64,000 nucleotides of DNA from JACQFZ01 sp041485885 (GCA_041485885.1 JBGPKL010000002.1:1-64000), one strand, 5' to 3'. Counted from the stretch's first letter, positions 1 through 9,703 are shown. The notes: a model not told the origin generated them from the sequence alone. Numbers and translations: made by a program.

Positions 1-114
1 CGAGCGGTGAAACGCCGCGCAAAGCCGCATGCGCTGCTCACTCAACCACGACATCTGGTTCGTGCGCGACTGCTCAGGCAGCGAGAACGACGGATGGCGG
101 TGGGGTTAAGGTAG
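1..114 (+). pseudogene. C-terminal tail of an IS4-like transposase, cut by the window edge
   Basis: Frame 1 is open from the first base to a TAG at 112-114 and encodes about 37 very basic residues. They include the stretches AVKRRAKPHALL and TQPRHLVRARL, which resemble the lysine/arginine-rich tail of IS4-type DDE transposases. The catalytic part would lie left of the window, so I cannot say whether the element is intact or a remnant. The call rests on remembered family resemblance only. A mobile element here would fit the accessory look of the next two genes. Confidence 0.4.
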
Positions 115-378
115 TGCCATTGCACTCCGACCCGTTTAGCTGAAGAGGCGTATTGCAGCTATGCCGCAAAGGGCCGGGTCTAATCCTTCACTGCAGCCGC
201 ACTACTACGGCTGGCTTCGCCAGTTCACGCAGGAGCGTGTTGCGAGCATGAGCGAATCATTCGGCGCATTACGGCCCGCGGCTAATGCGCCCGACACTGA
301 TAAGCAGAGAAACATGTAAATCGGTTCTGGATGCCGTGTGGCTGGCATGTCATATTTCTGGTGAGGAGACGCACACGA
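115..378. other. Gap upstream of the nuclease pair, no clear gene
   Basis: This 264-bp stretch follows the transposase tail. It holds a 52-codon ORF from ATG 161 to TAA 319 with no recognisable product and only a distant purine-rich stretch (GAAGAGG, 142-148) as a possible ribosome site, so I do not call it. A transposon end and the promoter of the next two genes would be expected here, but I see no convincing terminal inverted repeat or -35/-10 pair. Confidence 0.4.
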
Positions 379-969
379 ATGCTTCCGGATTTTCCAGAGA
401 CAAAGCGGCTGTTCAGCCGATTTTTTCAGACCTACATGCGGCGGAAGATGCGGGAGGTCTCACCTTTCGGGATGCTGCATACGCGCTACCTGCATGAAGG
501 CCGCACAATGAAGATCACGCGCGCGGACGATACGAAGTCCGAATCGGGCATGGTCCAAATGTCGTCGATGCTCGAAATCAAGGTCGACGAAATCGAGGGC
601 CTGACTTTCGAGAAAGTTATCGAAAAGCATGACGCCCTCGTTGCCGACATGGCGGTAAAGCAGGCCCACTTCATCCGTGAGCGCATGAGCGCCGAATTGC
701 CGGAGAGCCAGACGCTAGACGGGAAGGGAAAGAAGTTCGACGCGCAAATGCTGATCGACGTGCTCGATAAAATGCAGATCGAATTTTATCCAGACGGCAC
801 GCCGCACGAAATATATGGCGATGGTTCGATGTTCCGGCCGGAACGGATGGCGGCAATCGAAAAGGAGCTTGACGAGAGCCCGGAGCTGAAACGGAAGTTC
901 GACGACATGATGGTGAAGAAGAAGGAAGCGTGGCTTGCTAGAGAGGCTGATCGAAAACTGGTTGACTAG
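379..969 (+). CDS. Hypothetical protein, first gene of a two-gene unit with an Mrr-like nuclease
   Basis: I do not recognise this 196-aa protein. The ATG at 379 was chosen because GAGGAGA (363-369) sits about 9 bases upstream; a longer form from 331 and a shorter one from 508 (AAGG at 497-500) are possible. The product is soluble, strongly charged and probably mostly helical, with Lys/Glu-rich segments and no signal peptide or membrane segment. Its 3' end overlaps the next gene by 35 bp in another frame, so the two are probably translated together. By position it could be a partner of the nuclease (inhibitor, sensor or specificity factor), but nothing in the sequence proves this. Confidence 0.6.
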   Translation: MLPDFPETKRLFSRFFQTYMRRKMREVSPFGMLHTRYLHEGRTMKITRADDTKSESGMVQMSSMLEIKVDEIEGLTFEKVIEKHDALVADMAVKQAHFIRERMSAELPESQTLDGKGKKFDAQMLIDVLDKMQIEFYPDGTPHEIYGDGSMFRPERMAAIEKELDESPELKRKFDDMMVKKKEAWLAREADRKLVD

Positions 970-2554
970 CGCTGGCGAGCGGACCTATCAGCGCTGCTTC
1001 TGCCAGATGCTCATCGGGCGTGGCTATCGCATCATTCACAACACGGAGCACACGCCGCTCGAACACGGTAAGGACGTGATCGCGATTTCGCGTGAAGGGA
1101 GGATCGCGGGTTTTCAATTGAAAGGAAATCCGGGTAAGTCCCTCAAACCGGGAGAGTTCGGCGAGATACGCGGTCAGCTCGAACAGCTCGCGACGCTAGC
1201 TCTCGGTCTGCCGGGATATGAAAAAGCAGTGCCAGAGGAATGTTACCTCGTCACGAATGGAGAAATCGACGAAGCCGTTTCCATCGAGATTCAACGGCTG
1301 AATGCCGCGCTGGAAGCGCGGGGCCATCCACCCGAGAAGATCAGAACAATCACACGTGGCACGCTGCTGGCCTGGGCGAATTCGCTGGGTCTTGCGCTGT
1401 GGCCGTCAGAGATGGAAGACTTTGGCAATCTCGTGAAGCTTCTGAATTACGAAGGCGACGAGATTTTCCCTGCCAAGATCTTTGACCCGCTTCTACAGCA
1501 CACATTACGAATACAGGAAGATGTTCCGGCGCCTGAGCTGCGCCGACGTATCACGAGCGCTGCTGTCATGACGGCGGTTGCGCTGCATTCTTTCTCGCAT
1601 AAGTGCAATCACTTCGCTGAAATTACTGCATGGGCAATGTTCGTCGCGTATACCATTGCCGTTTGCGAAAAGAACGGTCTTGACCTGACGAAAGACAAAC
1701 CCGCCGCCGAAGCCGTGCTAGCAGCGCGACAAACGATCTACGATCTTCTCGGTCAACTGTGCGATGAACTGAAGGACCGTAGGACGCTCGCTGCGGGCGA
1801 TCCCTTCAGCGAGTTTGCGTTCTATCATCCGCGCGCGCTGCTGATTTTCGCACTGATGGGAACTTACTGGATTTGGTGCGAAGCGGAAGGCTGGAGACAA
1901 CCCCACCACAAGGCCGTCATTGAGAAGCTCATACCTGAGAACTTGCCGCCGCGCATATGGGGCGAAGGCGCGATTTCGAACTTTCTGACCTATGTCTGGT
2001 ATCGAAAGAGAGTTGCGCCCGCACCCTCGCATGATGTCGTGGTTGCCGCCGTTCTCCACGAGATCATGAAGAACAAGCTCGCTGAGGGAGTTGAGCATCT
2101 CGCGTCGCCGTACTACACCATCGAAGACGTGACGCGTCACATGTATGTGCAGGTCCTTGGTTGTGCCGACCCATTCGGGGGCGGCGGTTTCGCGGGAACG
2201 AGCTATGTATGCGAAAGCCTTATGATGTGTCTTGTGCGGGCAGGGTTGAAAGCGATATGTCAGGGGCTATGGCCGAACTTCACGCGCGTAAACCATGAGC
2301 GAAGCATCCCTGATGACGCATGGAGGTTCGCACTTTACCGCTTCGGGGAATATGGCGCAGATGACACGAAGATTTATCCAAGCACGATGACATGGACAGA
2401 TATGCAGGCACTTATGGCCGAGCATGAAGGGGCTGACATTCCGCAGAGACTGAAAGACGATGCGGTCCTCTTGCTGCTGTTCGTCAATATCTTTCCGTTC
2501 CGTGCGTCGTTTTCAGCGACGAAGTTTCTACACAAGAAATTCGATGCAGGCTAA
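935..2554 (+). CDS. Protein with N-terminal Mrr-like PD-(D/E)XK nuclease core and helical C-terminal region
   Basis: 539 aa from a TTG start at 935, preceded by AGAAGGA (917-923). Residues 18-64 match the restriction-endonuclease-like core of the Mrr group: a helix ending in GRGY (28-31), then HGKDVIAI with the metal-binding Asp47, then FQLK with the Q-x-K pair Gln61/Lys63. The usual glutamate of the first helix is not obvious (Gln19 is nearby). Residues from about 190 onward are mostly helical with several hydrophobic stretches and match no family I know. It overlaps the preceding 196-aa gene. A DNA-cleaving defence role is an inference from the fold and the mobile-element neighbour. The reading frame is intact. 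Confidence 0.65.
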   Translation: MLERLIENWLTSAGERTYQRCFCQMLIGRGYRIIHNTEHTPLEHGKDVIAISREGRIAGFQLKGNPGKSLKPGEFGEIRGQLEQLATLALGLPGYEKAVPEECYLVTNGEIDEAVSIEIQRLNAALEARGHPPEKIRTITRGTLLAWANSLGLALWPSEMEDFGNLVKLLNYEGDEIFPAKIFDPLLQHTLRIQEDVPAPELRRRITSAAVMTAVALHSFSHKCNHFAEITAWAMFVAYTIAVCEKNGLDLTKDKPAAEAVLAARQTIYDLLGQLCDELKDRRTLAAGDPFSEFAFYHPRALLIFALMGTYWIWCEAEGWRQPHHKAVIEKLIPENLPPRIWGEGAISNFLTYVWYRKRVAPAPSHDVVVAAVLHEIMKNKLAEGVEHLASPYYTIEDVTRHMYVQVLGCADPFGGGGFAGTSYVCESLMMCLVRAGLKAICQGLWPNFTRVNHERSIPDDAWRFALYRFGEYGADDTKIYPSTMTWTDMQALMAEHEGADIPQRLKDDAVLLLLFVNIFPFRASFSATKFLHKKFDAG

Positions 2555-2688
2555 AATATTACTTCGTGATCTTTCTTCGGTTTTGGCGTACCCGTGGACG
2601 CCGACCGAGCTCCATGGAGGAGCATAAGGGGCGATCTATTGCTGACCGACGTCCGCTTCTGGCGATAGCGCGCTACTACAAAAACTCT

Positions 2689-5600
2689 TCATACCTTCAC
2701 CACCACGTTGCGCCGACTCGCCGTAAACTCCAACACCGCCTCCACCTGCCGCCCCGGCCATAGCCGCCGTAAGCCCTCGGCATAAAGCCGAAGCTGCGGG
2801 GTGTAGCGCTCGACGAGCGTGGGCAACTGATCGGCCGCAGCGCCGTGCGTTTTGTAGTCGATCAATACCAGGCGGTCGTCGTAAAACACCAAGCGGTCGA
2901 TGATTCCCGTGACTTCGCGTTCGTCGGTGCGGTAGAGCACGGCGACTTCGTTGCGCGCTTCTTTGTATTGTTGCGGGTCGAAGAAGCGGCGCAGGTCGGG
3001 GGCGTCGATGACGGCGCAGGCTTCGGTCCAGCATTCGGTCAATAGGTCGGCGTCCATACGGGCGGCGAATTCGTGTTGGACTTGCTGCTTGGCGCGCTCG
3101 CGGTCGGCGCCTTCTTCGGTCAGGCGTTCGAGCATGCGATGGATGACGATGCCGCGTTGTTTCGCGATCGACAGCGCGGCGAGTTCGGTGTCGGCGAGCA
3201 GAGCGGACTCGTCGGCTTCTTCGGTCGATTCGGTTTGTCGCGGCGGGCGCAGCGTTCCGAAGGGGCGCGTCAGCGCCGGGTCGACGGACATGGATGCGGG
3301 CGGAGCAGTCGGCGCGGCGGGAAGCGCGGGCGGCAGACCGTGGCTTATGAAGCCGCAGAGATTCACGGTCACGCCGGTGTCGGGGCGCGTGATCGGTTGC
3401 AACTGCAGCTCGATCTCCGCGGTTTCCGCGCGCACGAGCGCGGCTTCGAACCGGCGCTCGATGTAGCCGTACCAGCCGCGGCCGGGATCGCCGGCGCGGA
3501 TGTTGTCGGTTCTGCGGCGGCCGGTTTGGCAGCCGGAAACGAAAAGCATTTGCTGCGCGCGCGTGAGCGCAACGTACAGAAGGTTCGATTCCTCCTGGAA
3601 CGCGGCATGCGCGCGGCGTTCCATGATCTGCGCGATATGAGCGTCCGCGTCGTCCTTGCGCCCGAGCAGCACGAAGCTGCTCGGGCGCGGCTGGTCGATC
3701 GGCCACTCGATGAGCGCATCGACGCCGCGCTCGTTGCCGTCGGTTTCGCGCGCGGCGTCGAGCAGAAATACCACCGGGCTTTCGAGGCCCTTGGCCGCGT
3801 GGATGGTGAGCATGCGCACCTGGTCGCCGATCTCTTCCGCACCGGCATCGAGCGACTCGTTGTCTTCCTCGGTTTGAATTTCGAGACGCGCGAGGAAGCG
3901 GGCGAGGCTCGGGAATCGGCCGCCGTCCGCTTCGAGCGCGAGATGGAGCAGGCGCGTGAGATTGGCGGCGATGCGCTGGCGAAGATGTACCGGCGCGGCG
4001 CTCTGGTATCGCTCCGGGACGTTGGCGTCGAAGTAAATGCGATCGAGCAGATCGTGCACCGGAATGCGATCGGCCTGCGCGCGCCAGGCGGATAGCAGGC
4101 GAGCCGCGCGCGCGAGCGGGGACGCGGAATCGGTTTGGCCGTAGTGCGCCATCAGGCGGTCGTACCAGCTCGCGGCGGGGCCGAGATCGGCGAGCGCGAG
4201 CAGATCGTCGTCGCTCGCGGCGAAAATCGGCGAGCGCAGCACGGTGGCGAGTGCGACGTTCTCCCACGGCGAGATCAGCAGGCGCAGCAGGTCGACGATG
4301 TCGCGCACTTCGAGGCAGCGCAGGAACGTGCCGCGGCCGGCGCCGACGTAGGGGATGCCGGCGTGGCGCAGCGCCGCTTCGTACGCCGCCGCGTGCATGC
4401 GCCGCCGGAGCAGAATCATGATGTCGCCGTAGCCGATCGGGCGGATAGCGCCGTCGCGGTAAATCGGCCGCCCGATGAGCGAGCGGATTTTCTCGGCGAC
4501 CATCGCGCCTTCCTGCCGGCGGCGCTGATCTTCTTCGGTTTCGCGCGGCTCCTCGAGCGGATTGCGAAAGTTGAACGCCGCCGGCGCCGCGGGGTCGCGC
4601 GTGACGATCGGCAGCAGCTCGGCGTGGCCCCAGAGTTCTTCGCGGTGCGTCGCGTGCGTGCGGAAATTTTTCAGCGTGTGATCGGGCGAGTCGGTCGGCA
4701 GGCCGGTCGCCGGCACGTCGAACAGCAAGTTCACGAAGCGCACGATCGCGGGCGATGAGCGCCAGGAAATGTGCTGATCGTATACGTCGGCGCCGGTATG
4801 CTCGGCGAGCCAGTTCCGCGCGAGCGTGAAGAGATCGGGATCGGCGCGACGGAACCGATAGATCGACTGCTTCTCGTCGCCGACCAGGAACACGCTGCGG
4901 CCGCGCTCGCTCGAGCCGGCCGCCATTTCCTGCAACAGCGGCAGCAGCAGGCGCCATTGCGTCGGGTTCGTGTCCTGGAATTCGTCGACCAGCAAGTGAT
5001 CGATGCGCTGATCGAGCTTGTACTGCACCCATTGCGCGTGCTGACTTTGATTAAGCAGGCGATAGGCGAACCATTCGAGATCGGCGAAGTCGAGCGCGCC
5101 GTCGGCGCGCTTCGCGTCCTGGAAGTGCTGCAACAGCCGGGTGCCGACGATGTACCAGTCGCGCGTGCGATGCCACGTCGCGTGCCGTTTGCAATGCGCG
5201 ATCGTCTCTTCGAGCGGGCCGAGCAACGCTTCGCGCTGGCGCGTCAACTCCGCGGCCGCCGTTGGACCGAGCAGCTTGGCGAGCGCACTTGGAATGCTAA
5301 AGGCGCGAGGTGCTTTCTTCTTGGTATACATCGCCTCGAAGATGAGGCGATAAAAAACGGCGGCGCTGTTCGCGGCGAGCGCATTTTGCAGGCGAGCGTG
5401 CAGCAGTGTGTGAGCAGGCTGCGTATTGCGACCGAGGTCGCGCACCAGCACTTGCACGAGGGTGCGAACTTCCGGATCGTTGGCGAATCCTTCCACCGGG
5501 TCCTTGGCCGGATCGATGTGGAGCGCGTCCTGCAAGCGGCGCGCCGCGGCATCGATCGGATCGGCGTCGCTCTCGGTGTAGGCCCACCAATCACTGCGAT

Positions 5601-6189
5601 GCGCGAGGAACTCGCGCATCGCGCGCCGCGTGTTGTCGAGGCCGCCGACGCTGTGCAGTAGCCGGTCCATCGCGGCAGAAAGCTCGGCGTCGGCGCCGGC
5701 GAGGTCGGCGTCGAGCGCGCGCCACGCGGCCGATTCCATTTCGGCGGTTTGCTCGACGACCTCGAACGCCGGCGGTACGCCGGCTTCGAAGGCGAACCGC
5801 GTGAGCAGCTCCTGGCAGAACGCATGGAACGTAGTGGCGCGCAGCTCGTGCGGGGCGACGAGCAGTTCTTCGTACAGGCGCCGCGCTCGCGACCGCATCT
5901 GCGCGTTGGCGGCGACGCCGATCGTTTCGAGCATCGTGCGTAGTTCGGCCTCCGATGCCTGGCACATCGACAACAGCCGTTGCCCGACGCGCAGCCGCAT
6001 TTCCGCCGCCGCTTTGCGGGTGAACGTGATGGCGAGGATGGACGACGGTGTTACGCCTTGCAGCAGCAGCCGGATGACGCGGCTGACGAGCAGCCAGGTT
6101 TTGCCGGTGCCGGCGGCGGCGTGCACCACGGCGTTGTGGCGCGGGTCGATCGCGGCGAGCGCGCTCGCGTCACGAATCGCGGTCGACAT
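2689..6189 (-). CDS. addA: AddA-like helicase-nuclease (UvrD superfamily 1 helicase, PD-(D/E)XK C-terminus)
   Basis: 1166 aa; AddA subunit of the AddAB (RecBCD-type) complex that unwinds and resects double-strand ends for RecA loading. Walker A AAAGTGKT is at 24-31, motif II VDEFQD at 401-406, then GDEKQSIYRFRRAD and the motif VI region YVALTRAQQMLFVSG. The C-terminal RecB-type nuclease keeps EVAV, GIIDRLV and LIDYKT. The ATG at 6189 was chosen because Walker A then falls near residue 25, as in the family; the frame is open to 6306. It overlaps addB by 20 bp, so translation is probably coupled. It converges with the accessory nuclease gene, leaving 134 bp between stops. Confidence 0.93.
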   Translation of the reverse strand: MSTAIRDASALAAIDPRHNAVVHAAAGTGKTWLLVSRVIRLLLQGVTPSSILAITFTRKAAAEMRLRVGQRLLSMCQASEAELRTMLETIGVAANAQMRSRARRLYEELLVAPHELRATTFHAFCQELLTRFAFEAGVPPAFEVVEQTAEMESAAWRALDADLAGADAELSAAMDRLLHSVGGLDNTRRAMREFLAHRSDWWAYTESDADPIDAAARRLQDALHIDPAKDPVEGFANDPEVRTLVQVLVRDLGRNTQPAHTLLHARLQNALAANSAAVFYRLIFEAMYTKKKAPRAFSIPSALAKLLGPTAAAELTRQREALLGPLEETIAHCKRHATWHRTRDWYIVGTRLLQHFQDAKRADGALDFADLEWFAYRLLNQSQHAQWVQYKLDQRIDHLLVDEFQDTNPTQWRLLLPLLQEMAAGSSERGRSVFLVGDEKQSIYRFRRADPDLFTLARNWLAEHTGADVYDQHISWRSSPAIVRFVNLLFDVPATGLPTDSPDHTLKNFRTHATHREELWGHAELLPIVTRDPAAPAAFNFRNPLEEPRETEEDQRRRQEGAMVAEKIRSLIGRPIYRDGAIRPIGYGDIMILLRRRMHAAAYEAALRHAGIPYVGAGRGTFLRCLEVRDIVDLLRLLISPWENVALATVLRSPIFAASDDDLLALADLGPAASWYDRLMAHYGQTDSASPLARAARLLSAWRAQADRIPVHDLLDRIYFDANVPERYQSAAPVHLRQRIAANLTRLLHLALEADGGRFPSLARFLARLEIQTEEDNESLDAGAEEIGDQVRMLTIHAAKGLESPVVFLLDAARETDGNERGVDALIEWPIDQPRPSSFVLLGRKDDADAHIAQIMERRAHAAFQEESNLLYVALTRAQQMLFVSGCQTGRRRTDNIRAGDPGRGWYGYIERRFEAALVRAETAEIELQLQPITRPDTGVTVNLCGFISHGLPPALPAAPTAPPASMSVDPALTRPFGTLRPPRQTESTEEADESALLADTELAALSIAKQRGIVIHRMLERLTEEGADRERAKQQVQHEFAARMDADLLTECWTEACAVIDAPDLRRFFDPQQYKEARNEVAVLYRTDEREVTGIIDRLVFYDDRLVLIDYKTHGAAADQLPTLVERYTPQLRLYAEGLRRLWPGRQVEAVLEFTASRRNVVVKV

Positions 6190-9133
6190 CGCTCTCGCTC
6201 CACATTTCTTTGCGGCATAGGCCTTCGTAGCGGCAATAGATACACGTGCTCGCATCGCCCCAGGCGGGCAACGACTCACCGCGATCGATGCCCGCGACCA
6301 GCGCACGCACGCGGATTTCGAGCAGCCGCACCAGCTGCGTAAGCTCGTTGCCTTTTACGCCGCTGGTTTTGATCGCGTCCGGCTCCAGCTTGGCGTACAG
6401 CACTTCGGCGATGGCGTCCGGATGAAGCAGCGCATAGAACGACAGCTGCGCCTCCTCGCCGGTTCTTACCGAGGGCAGATCGGGCACGGCGCCGGTTTTG
6501 TAGTCGATGATCGCCAATCCCTCCGGCCCGCGATCGATGCGGTCGGCGCGGCCTTTCAAGACGAGTGTGCGCTCGCCGATGTCGATCTCACGCTCGAAAG
6601 TTTTTTCCGTCGCTTCGATCTGCCAATCGCGCCCGCGCTTTTCCTGCCAGTCGAGATAGATCGCGACGAATCTCTCCCACCGGTAGCCCCAGCCGCGCGT
6701 GCTCAGGCGCTTGTCGGTGTCGTGTCCGAACACGGCGCGTCCGAGCTGGTTCAACAGCTCCGCCGCGTCGGCGCGGTTGCCGGGCTGAATCGGCCCGCCG
6801 GTCCACGGTCCGGGCAAACCCGGCACGCCGGTGTGAAATGCGTGCAGGATGCGATGGACGCTTTGGCCGTAGTCAGACTTTTCCATTTCGTCGCGCACGT
6901 CGTCGAGCGACCGCAGGCCGAGCCCATCGACGACGTAGAACTGATACGGACAGTCGAGCAGACGTTGATGCGCGTTGGCCCATAGCACCGCCGGGATGCG
7001 CGCGCCGGGAAGGCGTGGCGTCGGCCGCGTCACGCCGCCCGGCAGCGGTGAGCCGTCGTGGCGATAGAGCTGCGTTTCCTTGATCGCGAGCAGCGCGCGC
7101 AGCTCGGTATCCTCGGGCGCCGTGCCGTAGGCCAGGCGGTGAAACGCTACCAGGCGCTCGGTCCACGGGCTCGGCACCACCGCTTCGCCGTCCTCCGTCT
7201 CGCGCCAGGTGAGCAGCACGCGCGGCGCGGCTTCGAGCAAGCGGCGGAAGTCGTGCAGGGGTGCGAGCAGGCGATCCTGCCGCGTCGGCAGGCCGAGTTG
7301 GCGGCGCACGCCGTCGTTGAAGAACGGCGAGCTGGTGAGCCCGCCGGGAAGATTTTCCCGCGTGCAGCCGGCGATGATGAGCGCGTCGAAGCGGCGCGCG
7401 CGGCTGTCGGCAAGGTCGAGCAGATCGACGCCGGTTTCCGGCAGCGGCGGACGAAACCGGCGCCGTTCGAGCTCGCGCCGCAGCCAGTGGTGAAATTCGG
7501 GCCAGCTGAGCGAGGCGCCGTGTGTCCCGAGCGCGCGCCGTGTGGGTCGAAGCGCGGCGAGCAGTTGGCTGCCGGCGGCGTCGGCGCCGAGTCGCGTGGC
7601 CAAACCGGTACGTTCGAGGCTCTGCTGGAGCGCCGAAAGATACGCGAACGGAGATCGCGGGCGGCCGCGCAGAAGTTTGCTGAGCGGTTCGGCCGCCGCC
7701 GCAAGTCGATCGAGCATGTCCAACAATTGTTGCCGGCTGACGCCGGCCGCCGGTTCGGAAATGTCTTGTACGTCGTCCGCAAGCGCCGGGGCTTTGGGAC
7801 GCGGATTCCAAGCACGCACGACGCGGCGATAACGATCGAGGCCGCCGCTCACGTTGTGCCTGCGCACGATCTCCTCTTCGAAGCAATGCGCGATTGCTTC
7901 CAGTTGCCGCTGCGGCAAGCCGAGCGTGACGAAGGGTGATTTGAGGAAGTCGAGCAGCGGCGCCTGCGCGAAATCCTGCTCGACGCATTCGAGCCAGCGC
8001 ATCACCGCCGTCGCGGCGCTTGTTGTCGACAGTGCCCAGCCGGCCGAGTCGCGCAGTGCGAGGCCGGCGCGTTCGAGCAGCGCGCGCACGCGGCGCGCGA
8101 GCTTGCGGTCGGGGGTGACGATGCCGATGGCGCTGATGCCGGCGGCATACCAGCGCCGCACCGCGAGATCGACCGCGCGCGCCTCTTGCTCGAAATCGGC
8201 GGCCGCATGGACGTGCAGACGCTCCGCGAGCGGACTCGCGGGAGTCGTGGCGGCGAAAGCGCGGGCGCGCGCGGCGATATCGGGCTCGGTCGCGTATACC
8301 GTGTCGATAAACTTCGTGTACGGATCCGTGATGGGTGCGAGCGCCGGCGGGGGCAGATCGAGAAGCACGAAGCAACGTTTGATCGCCGCGTCGCTGGGAT
8401 TCTCCAAGCCCGGCGAACCACCATGCAGAATGAGCGTTGCCTGCTGCCGTAACAGCAACGGTTTGAGCCAACGGGCCTGAGGCGGCGTCAGCTCGACCCC
8501 GCCCACCATATATATATGATGCCGGTTGTGGTCAGAGTCCTTTTGGCGCCGGACGAGACCCATGAGGCGGTGCAATCCGCGGTCGGCGGCGCCATGGGAC
8601 GCCAAGTGGGCGTTCCATCCGCTCCAAAGCGTGTGCACCAATTCGGCTTCTCCTCGCAGCGGCGGGATCGTTGCATCGGCCCGGTAGCCGGCGGCGAGGA
8701 GCGCCGTCAGCTCGACCACGTCGGTGGCGGCGAGGGAGCGGTGCGCGTTCAGCTCATCGAACAGCGCGAGCAGGCTGTCGATCAACGGCCAAGTCCCAAA
8801 CCGCTCGCGCAAAGCCGGATAACTCTCGAGCGCTTCGAGCAACAGCAGCTCGCGCTCGGTGTCGTCGAGCAGCGCAACGTCGCTTTCGGTTTGTTCCAAC
8901 CAACCATCGAGCGTGCCGCACCAGGGCGCCAGCACGCCGCCGTGCCCGCGCGCCTCGGTGGCCACGAGCAGCCGCTCGCGAAAGCGCGGGATGGCGCCGG
9001 AATGCGGGAACAGCGCGACGTGACGGCTCAGATCGGGCAGCTCGCGCCGATGCCGATCGAGCAACACGTGAGCAAGGGTATCTAGAGGATCGGATCCGTA
9101 GGAGACGAGTGTGACGGCACGCTCAGCGTTCAA
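6170..9133 (-). CDS. addB: AddB-like nuclease subunit with iron-sulfur cysteine staple
   Basis: 987 aa; AddB partner of the AddAB helicase-nuclease. The N-terminal helicase-like half lacks a clear Walker A, as expected for an inactivated helicase fold. The C-terminal PD-(D/E)XK nuclease is recognisable (GRADRIDRG, then AIIDYKTG). The four cysteines of the AddB 4Fe-4S cluster are visible: Cys728 in DCPYQFY, and Cys964, Cys967 and Cys973 in the last 24 residues. Translation starts at TTG 9133, inside the 3' end of the ferredoxin gene (11-bp overlap); no in-frame ATG is near. Length and architecture fit the proteobacterial AddB group. Confidence 0.9.
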   Translation of the reverse strand: MNAERAVTLVSYGSDPLDTLAHVLLDRHRRELPDLSRHVALFPHSGAIPRFRERLLVATEARGHGGVLAPWCGTLDGWLEQTESDVALLDDTERELLLLEALESYPALRERFGTWPLIDSLLALFDELNAHRSLAATDVVELTALLAAGYRADATIPPLRGEAELVHTLWSGWNAHLASHGAADRGLHRLMGLVRRQKDSDHNRHHIYMVGGVELTPPQARWLKPLLLRQQATLILHGGSPGLENPSDAAIKRCFVLLDLPPPALAPITDPYTKFIDTVYATEPDIAARARAFAATTPASPLAERLHVHAAADFEQEARAVDLAVRRWYAAGISAIGIVTPDRKLARRVRALLERAGLALRDSAGWALSTTSAATAVMRWLECVEQDFAQAPLLDFLKSPFVTLGLPQRQLEAIAHCFEEEIVRRHNVSGGLDRYRRVVRAWNPRPKAPALADDVQDISEPAAGVSRQQLLDMLDRLAAAAEPLSKLLRGRPRSPFAYLSALQQSLERTGLATRLGADAAGSQLLAALRPTRRALGTHGASLSWPEFHHWLRRELERRRFRPPLPETGVDLLDLADSRARRFDALIIAGCTRENLPGGLTSSPFFNDGVRRQLGLPTRQDRLLAPLHDFRRLLEAAPRVLLTWRETEDGEAVVPSPWTERLVAFHRLAYGTAPEDTELRALLAIKETQLYRHDGSPLPGGVTRPTPRLPGARIPAVLWANAHQRLLDCPYQFYVVDGLGLRSLDDVRDEMEKSDYGQSVHRILHAFHTGVPGLPGPWTGGPIQPGNRADAAELLNQLGRAVFGHDTDKRLSTRGWGYRWERFVAIYLDWQEKRGRDWQIEATEKTFEREIDIGERTLVLKGRADRIDRGPEGLAIIDYKTGAVPDLPSVRTGEEAQLSFYALLHPDAIAEVLYAKLEPDAIKTSGVKGNELTQLVRLLEIRVRALVAGIDRGESLPAWGDASTCIYCRYEGLCRKEMWSESDVDRDS

Positions 9134-9446
9134 GATACTTGAGCTTGTCGGGCTTGTTTTCCCACTCCGCCGCGTCGGGCGGGGCGTCCTTCTTCTCGGT
9201 GATCACCGGCCAGCCTTTCGCCAACTCCGCATTCAGCGGCGTGAAATGCCGCTGGTCCTCCGGCACATCGTCCTCGGCGTAGATCGCGTCCACCGGGCAC
9301 TCGGGGACACACAACGTGCAGTCGATGCATTCGTCCGGATCGATGACGAGGAAGTTTGGCCCCTCGTGAAAACAATCGACCGGGCAAACCTCGACGCAAT
9401 CCATGTACTTGCATTTGATGCAGCTGTCGGTGACCACGTAGGTCAT
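9123..9446 (-). CDS. fdxA: FdxA-type 7Fe ferredoxin
   Basis: 107-aa cytoplasmic electron carrier with one 3Fe-4S and one 4Fe-4S cluster. Cysteines 9, 17 and 50 match the 3Fe site and 21, 40, 43 and 46 the 4Fe site of Azotobacter-type ferredoxin I; Cys12 and Cys25 are extra. The C-terminal extension after residue 60 is typical of the family. The ATG at 9446 has AGGAG 7 bases upstream (complement of 9454-9458), and the frame further upstream runs into repeat DNA. It is first in an overlapping run with addB and addA, an unusual pairing. Its electron partner is unknown. Confidence 0.95.
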   Translation of the reverse strand: MTYVVTDSCIKCKYMDCVEVCPVDCFHEGPNFLVIDPDECIDCTLCVPECPVDAIYAEDDVPEDQRHFTPLNAELAKGWPVITEKKDAPPDAAEWENKPDKLKYLER

Positions 9447-9669
9447 CGGCGCGCTCCTGATGAATAGTGTTAAAGGGGACATATGATACACGCCTCGCCG
9501 GAAAATTTGGATCGCGTTCGCGCGCGATTTCTGGATTTGAAGTAATAAACAAATGCCTGTTGGTGATAGGAGCGCCCGTTCGGGCGCTGCTCTGGTCGAT
9601 GTAATGAACATACTTGGGTAGTGTCTCGGAGACACTGCCACATACTTGTGGGTGGTTGACCCACGGCAA

Positions 9670-9703
9670 GTGACTTTTCTTTGCTCGTGCAAAGAAAAGT
9701 CAC
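9670..9703. repeat. Perfect 14-bp stem-loop, left arm of the composite repeat
   Basis: Bases 9670-9683 and 9690-9703 are exact reverse complements (GTGACTTTTCTTTG) around a 6-base loop. There is no U-run, so it is not a standard terminator. Confidence 0.9.

Noticed and set aside
161..319. 52-codon ORF before the nuclease pair
   Set aside because: No close ribosome site, no recognisable product and no neighbour support.
2636..5032. Long minus-strand ORF (798 codons) in another frame across addA
   Set aside because: Arg/Ala-rich shadow of the addA frame, with no domain; a known artefact of high-GC coding DNA.
6873..8471. Long minus-strand ORF (532 codons) inside addB
   Set aside because: Same kind of arginine-rich shadow; the addB frame has all family motifs.
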